From: Acidobacteriota bacterium
GTDB taxonomy: Bacteria; Acidobacteriota; Thermoanaerobaculia; Thermoanaerobaculales; Sulfomarinibacteraceae
Reading direction: 5' to 3'
DNA length: 43,314 bases
Assembly: GCA_013152925.1 (NCBI GenBank)
Contig: JAADFK010000218.1
Location: forward strand, 1-43,314
Below, piece after piece: positions 7,222 through 15,610 of this stretch. Made by a program: the position numbers and the translations under genes. The notes under the pieces were generated by a model, which was not told where the DNA came from, did not search any database, and worked only from the letters and a program-made list of their open reading frames with translations. Each line of letters starts with the position of its first letter. The first letter of the stretch is position 1.

Positions 7222-8058
7222 ATGTTCAGCCACCTGGCCGTCGGGCTCGACGGATCGACCGGAAGCGAGGGCGCTCTCGAGCTCGTCCTCCACCTGGCGG
7301 CGCGGCTGGGTTCCATCGTCCACGGCGTGTATGTCATCGACGTGGCCTACCTCGAAGGTTCGTTCATCGCCGACGTCAGCGGCGCCATGGGCCTCGAGCC
7401 CCTGGTCAACCTGACGCCCCAGGTGGAGACTCTGCTGACCGACCTGGGAACGACCATCCGGCTACACTTCGAGGAACGGTGCCGCGAGGCCGGCGTCCCC
7501 CACCAGTTCCACAGCGCGCGCGGCTCCGTCGCTCCCGCCCTGGCCACGGAGGCCGGCGCCTGCGCCCTCGTCGCCGTGGGCAAGTGCGGCGTCAACGCCG
7601 GGGTCCACGGCGACCTGCCCGGCCCCGTCACCGAACGGCTCCTCCGCATCTCCAAGATACCCGTGGCCGTCACCCCCGAGGGCCCCGCCCCCATCGGACG
7701 CATCCTGATCGGCTATGACGGCAGCGACCGCGCCCGCCGTGCCCTGCGCTGGGGCGGCGAGCTGGCCCGCAGCCTGGCCGTGCCCGTTTCGGTCGTCTCT
7801 GTCGCCCCGGAACCGGAGGCGGCAGCCGGGATCGTGGCACAGGCCGTCCAGTACCTGGAACCGCTCCAGCTGGATATCCGGCGCCACGCCGCCTCCGGTC
7901 ACGCCCCCATGGTCCTCGAGCACTTTGCCGAGGAGGACGGCGCCACGCTCGTCTGCGTGGGCTCCCACGGCCGTCACCGGCTCCTGGAGATGATGATCGG
8001 TTCCACCACCGAGGCCGTCGTCCGCCGCAGCGCGGTGCCCGTTCTCTGCGTGCCCTGA
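7222..8058 (+). CDS. tandem-domain universal stress protein (UspA family)
   Basis: A 278-residue protein made of two Usp domains: residues 1-152 and 157-278. Each starts with the usual strand and Asp (LAVGLDGS, ILIGYDGSD). The second domain keeps the ATP-binding signature G-2x-G-9x-G(S/T) at about 247-261 (GSHGR to IGS). In the first the equivalent site is degenerate (VGKCGVNAGVHGD), suggesting that only the C-terminal domain binds nucleotide. The ribosome site is GGGAGAAGGG. It lies 12 nt after the MEMO-family gene. Universal stress proteins act as ATP-dependent or AMP-responsive stress effectors; the specific role is not determinable from sequence. Confidence 0.88.
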   Translation: MFSHLAVGLDGSTGSEGALELVLHLAARLGSIVHGVYVIDVAYLEGSFIADVSGAMGLEPLVNLTPQVETLLTDLGTTIRLHFEERCREAGVPHQFHSARGSVAPALATEAGACALVAVGKCGVNAGVHGDLPGPVTERLLRISKIPVAVTPEGPAPIGRILIGYDGSDRARRALRWGGELARSLAVPVSVVSVAPEPEAAAGIVAQAVQYLEPLQLDIRRHAASGHAPMVLEHFAEEDGATLVCVGSHGRHRLLEMMIGSTTEAVVRRSAVPVLCVP

Positions 8059-8112
8059 GCCGGCCTCGCCACGGGATGCGGGCCATGGAGCCGGCTCGCC
8101 TGCCTGTACCGC

Positions 8113-8128
8113 CCCGGCTGTTGCCGGG
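8113..8128. terminator. hairpin between convergent USP and nitronate monooxygenase genes
   Basis: CCCGGC and GCCGGG form a perfect 6-bp stem with a TGTT loop. There is no T-run, so intrinsic termination is only a suggestion from its position between convergent genes. Confidence 0.3.
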
Positions 8129-8148
8129 CGCGGCGGGGCCGGCCTCCT

Positions 8149-9612
8149 TCAGCGGTACGCCGGCTGGGGCTCACGGTGGCCGCCAGCCGCCTCGAGGCTC
8201 ACCGGCGCCATCAGGTGCGCCAACACATCGGCCGCGGCGTAGGAAGAGAGGCCCGGACGCAGGAACCGCCCGATGAAGGCCAGGCCGTCGCCCGAGGTCA
8301 CGATGGGAGGTTCAACGAAGCCGTCGGCCCGGCGGTTGGCGTAGCCCGCCGTGGCGAGCAGGCCGTTGCAGAGGCACACGGCGCCCTCGGTATCCTCCAG
8401 CCGGCCGCCCTTGGCCACGAACTGGTCCACGGGCTCGGCAGGACAACGCAATACCACGGAGCCGTCCTCCCGCCGCACGGGACAGCGGAGCATGCCCAGG
8501 TCGCAACGCCTCGGCCTGGCGTGGTATACAGCTCGTTCGGACAGGGTGCCCCGGAGCTGAACAACCTTGAAGGGGTAGCCGGTGGGCGAGCCCACCGGGT
8601 CTGTCCGCACCCTCACGTGGCCCTCCCTGACGGCGTCGAGAACGCCCCGCTTGAGCTCCGGGGCCATCCCCGACTCCTCGCAGTAGGCGAAGGCCGTTCC
8701 CACCTGGACACCGGCCGCGCCCAGGTCCAGCGCGCGCCGGAGCCGCTCGGGCGTGTCCTCACCGCCGGCAAGCCAGAACGGAAGGCCGAGAGCCACCATC
8801 TGCTCCGGTTTTACGAGATCCTTGGGACCGTAGACGGGCTCGCCACGGCTGTCGACACGGAGCGGTCCCCGCGGTGGCGCGTTGTGACCGCCTGCCGTGG
8901 GCGCCTCCACCACGAAACCGTCGATGCCGCCGGCACAACGTCTCAACAGCGCCTTGGCGAGCACCGTGGAGGACACGATGGGCAGAAAGAGAGGCTTGGG
9001 GAGCGCTCCGGTCAACCGCCCCATGCCGGGGAAGGCACCGGCCGGGTCAAAGCCCATGAGGAGCTCGTCGCCGGGCCCCGCCCCGTGAAGGTCGAGACGG
9101 TAGCTGACGGGCCGGTGCAGGGCAAGACCGTCGAGAACCCCGGGGATCTGGTACGGGATCCCGGCTCCCATGATGACCACGCCGGCACCGGCCAGCATGG
9201 CGCCGTACAGGGTGGCCATGGTCGGCATCTGGATCTTCTCGAGGAGGTTGATCCCCACGGGGTTTCCATGGCCCTCCCTGGCAAGGGTGATCTCCGCGAA
9301 GGCCGCCAGCACCGTCAGCTCCACGAGCTCCTGGGACGGTTTTGGAGACCACAGCGGGGGCCGCGGCGGCCGGCCCTGCGGCGCCGCATAACGGTGCAGA
9401 ATGCGGCGGACCGCCTCCTGATCGGGGAACCGCTCCAAGGCACGGTGCATGTGACCCCCGGGATCGCCGCCGGCCAGCCGGGCGGCCATCACCGTCCCGA
9501 TGCCCGTGCCGGAGATCACCCCGAGCTGGCCCGCCGCGGACACCGCCCGCGCCAGGCGCCAGTCGGAGATCGCCACGCCCATGCCGCCCTGAATGACCTG
9601 CCCGATCCTCAT
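8149..9612 (-). CDS. nitronate monooxygenase (NPD/2-nitropropane dioxygenase family)
   Basis: A 487-residue FMN-dependent TIM-barrel protein. The N terminus has the family opening QVIQGGMGVAIS, followed by VSAAGQLGVISGTG. A phosphate-binding region (WLAGGEDTPERLRRALDLGAAGVQVGTAFAYCEESG, given here as two adjoining motifs WLAGG and GAAGVQVGTAF) is present, as is the EAPTAGGHN motif with its conserved His. It would oxidise alkyl nitronates such as propionate-3-nitronate, or act as a related flavin oxidoreductase. It is longer than the roughly 320-380 residues common in the family; the C-terminal third contains several cysteines (CDLGMLRCP, VLRCPAEP, VCLCNGL) that match the long 'NMO' subgroup. 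ATG 9612 has GGGAG upstream. It follows the response-regulator gene on the same strand after 180 nt. Confidence 0.82.
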   Translation of the reverse strand: MRIGQVIQGGMGVAISDWRLARAVSAAGQLGVISGTGIGTVMAARLAGGDPGGHMHRALERFPDQEAVRRILHRYAAPQGRPPRPPLWSPKPSQELVELTVLAAFAEITLAREGHGNPVGINLLEKIQMPTMATLYGAMLAGAGVVIMGAGIPYQIPGVLDGLALHRPVSYRLDLHGAGPGDELLMGFDPAGAFPGMGRLTGALPKPLFLPIVSSTVLAKALLRRCAGGIDGFVVEAPTAGGHNAPPRGPLRVDSRGEPVYGPKDLVKPEQMVALGLPFWLAGGEDTPERLRRALDLGAAGVQVGTAFAYCEESGMAPELKRGVLDAVREGHVRVRTDPVGSPTGYPFKVVQLRGTLSERAVYHARPRRCDLGMLRCPVRREDGSVVLRCPAEPVDQFVAKGGRLEDTEGAVCLCNGLLATAGYANRRADGFVEPPIVTSGDGLAFIGRFLRPGLSSYAAADVLAHLMAPVSLEAAGGHREPQPAYR

Positions 9613-9740
9613 GGATACTCCCTTGCGGGCCGGCTGCACCGCGGCCGGCCGGAGCCATGCCGGACCGCCGGGATTGTTCTCCCGGCGGCCGACTGTCCCA
9701 CAACCATCATGGCGCCCGGGTTTCCGGTTTCCTTCCGGAC

Positions 9741-9764
9741 CGTGTCAGGATCGTGTCAGGATCG
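9741..9764. promoter_or_regulatory. 11-bp tandem direct repeat, candidate response-regulator box
   Basis: CGTGTCAGGAT occurs at 9741-9751 and again at 9752-9762, followed by CG. Direct repeats with an 11-bp period match the layout bound by PhoB/OmpR-class regulators, whose dimers bind side by side on one face of DNA. It lies between the end of such a regulator gene (9793) and the nitronate monooxygenase start (9612), about 130 nt upstream of the latter. Confidence 0.45.
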
Positions 9765-9792
9765 GGCGGCCGGACCCGGAAGCTGGAGCGGA

Positions 9793-10494
9793 TCACTCCT
9801 CGCCGGCGCCACCCCGGAGGCGGTAGCCGAAGCCGCGGACGGTCTCGATCAACCGCGGCCTGGCTGGATCTTCCTCGAGCTTGGCCCTGAGCTGCCCGAT
9901 GAAGTTGTCCACCGTGCGGATGGAGCCGTGGTGGCCCGGGCCCCAGACGGCGTCCAGGATCCGCTGGCGGGAGAGAACGCGGTCCCGGGCCCGAACGAGC
10001 AGCACGAGCACCTGGTACTCCGTGGCGGTCAGCTCCACGGACCGCCCGTTGAGGAGCACCGTGTGGCTCGCGGTGTCGATCACCAGTGGCCCCGCACCGA
10101 GGGGTGTCTCGCCGTCGTGCCGCCGGCGGCGGAGCATGGCACGGACCCGTGCCAGGAGCTCGCCGAGGGAGAACGGCTTGGTGACATAGTCGTCGGCCCC
10201 CAGGTCCAGGCCCCGGATCCGGTCCATCTCGTCCGTGCGAGCGCTGAGAATGAGGACCGGCGTGTCGTCACCGGCGGCCCGAAGCGCGGCCAGGATCTCG
10301 AACCCGTTCCGGCCGGGCAACATCAGGTCGAGCACGATGAGGTCCCACGCGCCGTGGCGCGCCAGCTCGAGGCCGCGCTCGCCGTCGTCCGCCGTCTGGA
10401 CCTCGTAACCCTCGCGCCCCAGGGCAAGGCCGAGCCCCTGCAGGATCGAGGGATCGTCCTCCACCACCAGGATACGGCATCCGGCGTGGCTCAC
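9793..10494 (-). CDS. OmpR/PhoB-family response regulator
   Basis: A 233-residue regulator. The receiver domain (8-120) has the acidic pair D13-D14, phospho-acceptor D56 (VLDLMLPG), S86 and the Lys of YVTKPF. The winged-helix DNA-binding domain (about 132-230) has the expected ELTATEYQVL, SRQRILDAVW and RTVDNFIGQLRAKL elements and ends in GFGYRL. Translation starts at GTG 10494-10492, which overlaps the TGA stop of the histidine kinase gene, so synthesis of the pair is probably coupled. It is the obvious partner of that kinase. The 11-bp tandem repeat just past its 3' end is a candidate target. Confidence 0.93.
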   Translation of the reverse strand: MSHAGCRILVVEDDPSILQGLGLALGREGYEVQTADDGERGLELARHGAWDLIVLDLMLPGRNGFEILAALRAAGDDTPVLILSARTDEMDRIRGLDLGADDYVTKPFSLGELLARVRAMLRRRRHDGETPLGAGPLVIDTASHTVLLNGRSVELTATEYQVLVLLVRARDRVLSRQRILDAVWGPGHHGSIRTVDNFIGQLRAKLEEDPARPRLIETVRGFGYRLRGGAGEE

Positions 10495-11435
10495 GACGCT
10501 TCCTTCCGTTCGTCCGCCACGGGAAGCACGATGGAGAAGGTGGAGCCCTTCCCCGGCTCGCTGTCCACCTCCACGCGGCCCCCGTGGCCCGTGGCCACGT
10601 GTTGCACGATGGCGAGGCCGAGCCCCGCCCCCTCCACCGCGCGCGACAGCCGATCATCGGCGCGGTAGAACTTCTGGAAGATCTGGCGCTGCTCCCGCCG
10701 CGGGATCCCCGGACCGTTGTCCCGGACGAACAGGCGGACGTTTCTGCCATCCGAGGACGCGCCCAGCGCAATCCGTTTCTCCTCCCCGGTATACTTGACG
10801 GCGTTGCCGAGCAGGTTGAGGAGGGCGTCGGTCAGCGCCACACGGTCCCCCTCGACCGCTGGCAAGGAGCGTGTGACCTCGACGCGGATGGGCAGCTCCC
10901 GCCCCTGGGCCGAGCCGCGAAAGACCTCCACCGCCTCCTCGATCACCTCGCCAGGGTCCAGCCGCTCTCTTCGATACTCCCGCTGTCCCGCCTCCATGCG
11001 CCCCCACTCCAGCAACCGCTCGATCTGTACCTGGAGACGGAGCGCCTCCCGCTGGATTCCCTCGATGCAGAGCTCCCGCTCGGCGGGGTCGGCCGACTCC
11101 TCCGAGACCATCTCGGCGAACATCAGGATCGATGTCAGCGGTGTCCTGAGCTCGTGGCTGACCTTGGAGACGAAGTCCGTCTGCAGCCGTGAGAGACGCG
11201 CCTCCCGCCGGAGAAGGACGAGCGCAATGACCGATCCGGCGACGAGGCAGACGACCAGCGCCGTGACCAGGATCCCGAACACGAGGTTGAGGGGTGACCG
11301 CCACAGCACAAGCATGAGGATCCCGATCACCAGCAGCAGGGCCGTGGGCGCCACGACCAGCCCGATCAGCAGCGACACGATCCTCCGAAACCCGCGGTCC
11401 TGGGCGCTCGAAAGCGGTGGAAGCTGACCATCCAT
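10491..11435 (-). CDS. membrane sensor histidine kinase
   Basis: A 314-residue kinase. Two hydrophobic segments (about 19-45 and 50-75) are separated by only a few residues, so there is essentially no periplasmic sensor and no HAMP domain is obvious. HisKA carries H94 in FVSKVSHELRTPL. The N-box is LLNLLGNAVKY, the G1 box DNGPGIP, the F-box FQKFYR and the G2 box GAGLGLA. This 'intramembrane-sensing' layout suggests detection of a membrane state or a membrane partner. The ATG at 11435 is preferred; the frame continues upstream, but that part is antisense-like sequence inside the cysteine synthase gene. It begins 47 nt after the cysteine synthase stop and ends in a GTGA overlap with the regulator. 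Confidence 0.9.
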   Translation of the reverse strand: MDGQLPPLSSAQDRGFRRIVSLLIGLVVAPTALLLVIGILMLVLWRSPLNLVFGILVTALVVCLVAGSVIALVLLRREARLSRLQTDFVSKVSHELRTPLTSILMFAEMVSEESADPAERELCIEGIQREALRLQVQIERLLEWGRMEAGQREYRRERLDPGEVIEEAVEVFRGSAQGRELPIRVEVTRSLPAVEGDRVALTDALLNLLGNAVKYTGEEKRIALGASSDGRNVRLFVRDNGPGIPRREQRQIFQKFYRADDRLSRAVEGAGLGLAIVQHVATGHGGRVEVDSEPGKGSTFSIVLPVADERKEAS

Positions 11436-11482
11436 GCGCCCATGGTAACGCCACCGTCCAGCCGATGGGGCGCGCCCTCGAC

Positions 11483-12379
11483 TCAGCCGCTGACGAGGGC
11501 CGTGGACAGGTAGCGCTCCCCACGGTCGCCGGCGATGGCGACGACGACCTTGCCCTCGCCCAGGCGCCGCGCCTCGGCGAGCGCGATCCAGGTGGTTGCC
11601 CCGGTGGAGACGCCGCAGAAGATCCCCTCCTCGCGGGCCAGGCGCCGCGCCGTCTCGAAGGCGTCCTCGTCGCGCACACGAATCTGCTCGTCGATCAGCG
11701 ATCGATCCCAGATGGGCGGCTCGTAGCTGCCATCGAAGTGCAGGAGCCCCTCGATGTGCGAGTGGGCGTTGTCCGGCTCCGCTGCGACGATCCGTGTTCC
11801 CATGCCCGCCTCGCGGAACCTCCGTGCCGCACCCATCAGCACGCCCCCCGTCCCCACGCCGGCCACGAAGGTGTCCAGCCGGCCGCCGGTCTGCTCCACG
11901 AGCTCGGCCGCCGTACCGTGGTAGTGGGCCTCCCAGTTGCCCGGGTTGCCGTTCTGGTCCAGGTAGAAGTAGACATCGTTCTCGCGGACCGCCTGCTCCA
12001 CGGCCCAGATATGCGAGTTCTGATCGTCGCCCGTGGTCAGCACCAGCTCCGTTCCCCATGCCTTCATGATCTTCCGCCGCTCGACGGACTTGGTCTCCGG
12101 CATGAACACCCTCGACCGGTAGCCCTTGAGGGCCGAGACCATCCCGATGGCGATCCCCGTGTTGCCCGAGGAGGCGTCCGTGATGATCTGGTGGGGTTTG
12201 AGCCGGCCCTCGGCCTCCGCCTTCTCGATGATGTAGGCAACGATCCGGTCCTTGAGCGAGCCCGACGGGTTGAACGATTCCATCTTGAGCATCACCCGGG
12301 CCATGCCGGGCTCCACCATGTGACGGAGCTCCACCAGGGGCGTGTTCCCCACGAGGTCAAGAATGGACTGTGGCGCCAT
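11483..12379 (-). CDS. cysteine synthase family PLP enzyme (CysK/CysM-like)
   Basis: A 298-residue pyridoxal-phosphate beta-synthase. The PLP lysine is K43 in NPSGSLKDR; the asparagine loop is SSGNTGIA (about 70-77); the phosphate-binding loop is GVGTGGVLMG; and the C terminus has GIFCGVSTGA and DRGERYLST. It joins a sulfur donor to O-acetyl- or O-phosphoserine to make cysteine. NPGNWEAHY, the DRGERYLST ending and the 298-residue length look more like CysM than CysK, so the sulfur donor (sulfide, thiosulfate or a carrier protein) is open. The ATG at 12379 has GGGAGG upstream. It heads a same-strand run with the two-component pair 47 nt downstream. Confidence 0.88.
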   Translation of the reverse strand: MAPQSILDLVGNTPLVELRHMVEPGMARVMLKMESFNPSGSLKDRIVAYIIEKAEAEGRLKPHQIITDASSGNTGIAIGMVSALKGYRSRVFMPETKSVERRKIMKAWGTELVLTTGDDQNSHIWAVEQAVRENDVYFYLDQNGNPGNWEAHYHGTAAELVEQTGGRLDTFVAGVGTGGVLMGAARRFREAGMGTRIVAAEPDNAHSHIEGLLHFDGSYEPPIWDRSLIDEQIRVRDEDAFETARRLAREEGIFCGVSTGATTWIALAEARRLGEGKVVVAIAGDRGERYLSTALVSG

Positions 12380-12448
12380 GGATCCCTCCCGCGGCGGGCG
12401 CCCCACCGCACCCGGCGCTGGCTTCCCGAGGCCCCACCCCGGCCGCAG

Positions 12449-12454
12449 ATTCTA
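12449..12454 (-). promoter_or_regulatory. putative -10 element (GG-TAGAAT) for cysteine synthase operon
   Basis: On the minus strand GGGGTAGAAT lies 70 nt upstream of the cysteine synthase ATG. A TTGGGC hexamer is 19 nt further upstream, a spacing that is slightly long. It matches the recurrent GGTAnnnT pattern. The rest of 12380-12803 (424 nt between divergent genes) shows no credible gene. Confidence 0.4.
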
Positions 12455-12746
12455 CCCCAAGCCGGGCCGTTCTGCCCAACCGGATTTTCCCCACGGCCCC
12501 GCTCCCACCCGGTCACCTGGAGGAGGTCGCGTCACGTCCGGCCCAGCCACCAACGCCGCCCGCGTGGAGCATCGAGGTGAGCGCGGGCTTCCGCAAAGGC
12601 GTGCCAGGCCTCGCCCGGCAGGGGATCCGTCCTCCGGCGCCGGGATTCCAGGCCACCGTGTTTCGAGGGAAACGCATTCAGCGTGTCCCGGGGCACTCAC
12701 ATCGAGAGATCGTTCGAAGGTCCACGCCGCGCCGGTCGAAAGGGTC

Positions 12747-12752
12747 TACAAT
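12747..12752 (+). promoter_or_regulatory. putative -10 element (TACAAT) for the Ser/Thr kinase gene
   Basis: TACAAT lies 51 nt upstream of the kinase ATG. The two preceding bases are TC instead of the GG or CG seen at most comparable elements here, and there is no clear -35. Confidence 0.3.
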
Positions 12753-12803
12753 ACGAAGAGCATCCGGGCCCGGTCCGGGTGATCTCGAAGCGACGGGTCT
12801 CTC

Positions 12804-15548
12804 ATGGACGATCGAACCACCAGCTGGTCACCCACCGGGGGCGGTAACGCTTCCTTCCGGAACGGCCGCATGCCGGCCGCGGGCGAGACCCTCGCCGGCC
12901 GGTTCTTGCTGGGCCGTGTCCTGGGCAGCGGGGGATCCGGGGTTGTCTTCGAGGCCCGCGACCTGCGGCTCGGGCAGCTCGTCGCCGTCAAGGTCCTCCA
13001 TCCCGGCCGCATCGACGCCCAGAGCCTCGAACGGATCCGCCGCGAGGTCCACGCCGCCCGCGGGGGCCATCCCCACGTGGCCGCCGTCTACGATCTCCAC
13101 GAGGCCGACGGCCTCCATTTCCTCTCCATGGAGCTGGTGGAGGGCGAGAGTCTCCGTAACCGCCTCCGGCGGGAGGAACGCCTTCCCCTGGACGAGACGA
13201 TCCGCATCGGCGCCCAGATCGCCTCCGCCCTGGTACACCTCCACGCGCGGGGGATCGTCCACCGTGACGTCAAGCCCGGCAACATCCTGCTGACCCCGGA
13301 TGGCGATGCCAAGCTCTGCGACATGGGCCTCGCGCGGCCGGTGGAGGAGGGCGTGACCGTCACCGAGGCCGCCACGGTGGTCGGTACTCCTGCGTACATG
13401 GCGCCCGAGCAGGCCACCGGGGAGGAGCTGACCGCGGCCACCGACGTCTACGCCCTCGGTCTCACCCTGTACCGGATGCTCGCCGGGATCCCTCCACTGG
13501 TGGAGGCCACGGCCCTCTCCACCCTGGCCCGCCGCCAGAAGGAGCGCCCCCCCTCCGTGCGCCGCGAGGCACCCGACACGCCCCGGTGGCTCGCCCGTCT
13601 CCTCGATCGCATTCTGGACCCGAACCCCCGGGAGCGGCCCTCCGCCGAGGCGGTGGAGCGCGCCCTGGCTGGCGGCCGGTTCCGCTTCCGCCCCCGGCGC
13701 AGGACCGTGGCCGCCGCCGTGGTCCTCGTGGTGGCCGCCGTGGCGGTTCCAGGCATCTACTCGCAGATCCGCCGCGGTGAGACAGTCCGGTTCCGGGTCG
13801 AGGGCAGCAGCGTCTTCGGCCTCGACAGCGAGGGCCGGACCACGTGGACCCGTTCCCTGGGGTCCGACGAGACCGGAATCGTCCGTGCCGATTTCGACGG
13901 CGACGGCAACGAGGAGCTGGCCGCCGTCACCGACGACCTCCAGAGCTGGCGGAAGGATCAGCGGCACTTCGCCACAGTGAGCATCTTCGACCTCCACGGC
14001 CACCTCCTGGTATCGGCCCGGCTGCGGGATCTCATCGGAAACTGGTGCTACTCCTTCCCCCTCCGGCTCGTCGCCGGGCTCCAGGCGGTGGATCTCGACG
14101 AGGACGGCCGATCCGAGCTCCTGGTCCTCTGCCGCCAGGCGCACTTCTTCCCCTTCGAGCTCCTCGTGTACTGGCCCGCCAGGAAGGAGTGGCAGACGGT
14201 GCTCGAGCACCCGGGTTACATCCGGAGCATCACCGCCCTGCCAGACGCCCACCGGCCGGTGCTCCGCTTCGTCGGCCTCGCCAACCGGCCCATCTACGCT
14301 CCGGTGGCCGGAGAGATCGTCCTCGATCCCGCCGGGCTGGGGAGCTCGACGCTGAACGACCACCTGCGGCTTCGCCCCGGCGCACGCTCCGTCCCCGGAG
14401 CCTTCCTCGCGTGGTACACCATCCTCGACCCGGCCGACGCCGAGTTCATGGGAGACACCGCGCGTCTCGAAGTGCACGAGGACGGCGGAAGCACCATCCA
14501 TGGGGAGACCGGGACCGTGCTGAGGCTGGACCGATGGGGCAACCCCGAACCCGGCCCCAACGCAGGACGGAACCTGGGCGACCTGCGCTGCGGGTTCCTG
14601 CGGGAGATGGGATGGCTGAGGACCTACACCAAGTCGGCTAACGTGGACTCCATCAAGGCCCGTGTCCGCACGTTCCGTGAACGATTCGCCCCGCTGCTGG
14701 CAGAACAGCCCTACCGCATCACCCTGGACGTGGTGGAAGCCCGGTGCCTCGCCCGGGTTGGAGGTGTCGACGAGGCCATCGCCGTACTGACGCCCACCGT
14801 CCGTGACACCCACAGCGAAGACGCCGTGGTCCTGCTGGCGAACCTCCTGGGGATCGCCGGCAGATTGCGGGAGGCGGTCGCCGTACTGGAGCCCGCGGTC
14901 GCCATGCCCGGGACTCAGAGGGTCAACTTCGACGGCCGCCTGCTCCTCTTCCAGCTCGCCGTCGCCCTGCACGACCAGCCTCTTGCGGAGCGCTGCCTCT
15001 TCCACTTCGGCGTCGCGTCCCGGAAGATCGAGTGGGGCGAGGGTACGGTCGCGGCCATCCTCGCCCGCGCCCATCTATTGTGGGACGAGCCCACCGGGAC
15101 GGACTGCACGGTGCGCTCCTGGCCCTACGAGCCCGCCGGCGCCGCCCTCGCCTGCCTGTGCCGGTGGCGCCTGGGCCGCACCGCCGCGGACGACACCGAG
15201 CTCATGCGCAAGGGTGCCGAGGCCAACCCCGACGCCGTGGCCTGGTTCCGCGTGGCCGAGGCCGCCGCTCAGCTCGGTCTCGGCCATCCGGACACGACCG
15301 TCCTCCTCCTCGACCACCTGGAGCCCGGGCTTCGCCAGGCCGCCACCAACGACTTCGGCGACCACCAGCTCCTCGGTCTCGCCCGCGCCCTCCGCGCCAC
15401 GGCCCTCCTGGCCTCCGGCGACACCACCAGGGCCCGGGTCCAGGCCACGGCCCTGCTCCATACCCTGACCCCCGGCCTCCTGCCCGCAAAGCTCGCCGCC
15501 GAGGTCCTCCGGGCCACGACCCCCTCCACGGTCCCGCCCGGCCCCTGA
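12804..15548 (+). CDS. membrane Ser/Thr protein kinase with FG-GAP-like and helical-repeat C-terminal region
   Basis: A 914-residue eukaryotic-type (PknB-like) kinase. The catalytic domain (about 33-290) has glycine loop GSGGSG (41-46), Lys63 in AVKVL, HRDVKPGN with D155, DMG in place of DFG (D173), GTPAYMAPEQ and D214 in TDVYALG. One membrane segment (about 301-319) separates it from an extracytoplasmic part. That part has two calcium-loop motifs, DFDGDGNEE (about 363) and DLDEDGRSE (about 430), typical of FG-GAP/VCBS beta-propeller blades. The last 270 residues are Ala/Leu-rich paired helices resembling TPR repeats. Sensing outside and phosphorylating inside is the expected role. All catalytic residues are present, so it should be active. 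The ATG at 12804 has a weak ribosome site; ATG 12870 is an alternative. Confidence 0.88.
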   Translation: MDDRTTSWSPTGGGNASFRNGRMPAAGETLAGRFLLGRVLGSGGSGVVFEARDLRLGQLVAVKVLHPGRIDAQSLERIRREVHAARGGHPHVAAVYDLHEADGLHFLSMELVEGESLRNRLRREERLPLDETIRIGAQIASALVHLHARGIVHRDVKPGNILLTPDGDAKLCDMGLARPVEEGVTVTEAATVVGTPAYMAPEQATGEELTAATDVYALGLTLYRMLAGIPPLVEATALSTLARRQKERPPSVRREAPDTPRWLARLLDRILDPNPRERPSAEAVERALAGGRFRFRPRRRTVAAAVVLVVAAVAVPGIYSQIRRGETVRFRVEGSSVFGLDSEGRTTWTRSLGSDETGIVRADFDGDGNEELAAVTDDLQSWRKDQRHFATVSIFDLHGHLLVSARLRDLIGNWCYSFPLRLVAGLQAVDLDEDGRSELLVLCRQAHFFPFELLVYWPARKEWQTVLEHPGYIRSITALPDAHRPVLRFVGLANRPIYAPVAGEIVLDPAGLGSSTLNDHLRLRPGARSVPGAFLAWYTILDPADAEFMGDTARLEVHEDGGSTIHGETGTVLRLDRWGNPEPGPNAGRNLGDLRCGFLREMGWLRTYTKSANVDSIKARVRTFRERFAPLLAEQPYRITLDVVEARCLARVGGVDEAIAVLTPTVRDTHSEDAVVLLANLLGIAGRLREAVAVLEPAVAMPGTQRVNFDGRLLLFQLAVALHDQPLAERCLFHFGVASRKIEWGEGTVAAILARAHLLWDEPTGTDCTVRSWPYEPAGAALACLCRWRLGRTAADDTELMRKGAEANPDAVAWFRVAEAAAQLGLGHPDTTVLLLDHLEPGLRQAATNDFGDHQLLGLARALRATALLASGDTTRARVQATALLHTLTPGLLPAKLAAEVLRATTPSTVPPGP

Positions 15549-15610
15549 GGTCACCGCGCCGTCCCCGGGGTCCTCCCGGCAATGACATGCACCGGCACCA
15601 GCACCCCACC

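Noticed and set aside
9741..9764. attachment-site or insertion duplication
   Set aside because: The two copies are adjacent with nothing between them, and no integrase or transposase is present.
8176..10668. 830-codon open frame on the plus strand
   Set aside because: It runs antisense through the nitronate monooxygenase and response-regulator genes; His/Arg/Gly-rich composition and no family motifs mark it as a GC-driven shadow.
12380..12803. small gene between cysteine synthase and the Ser/Thr kinase
   Set aside because: Open frames lack ribosome sites and overlap the kinase start or the repeat-like GC-rich sequence.
12828..15074. 748-codon open frame on the minus strand
   Set aside because: Antisense of the Ser/Thr kinase gene, whose motifs are clear; no ribosome site or recognisable domain.
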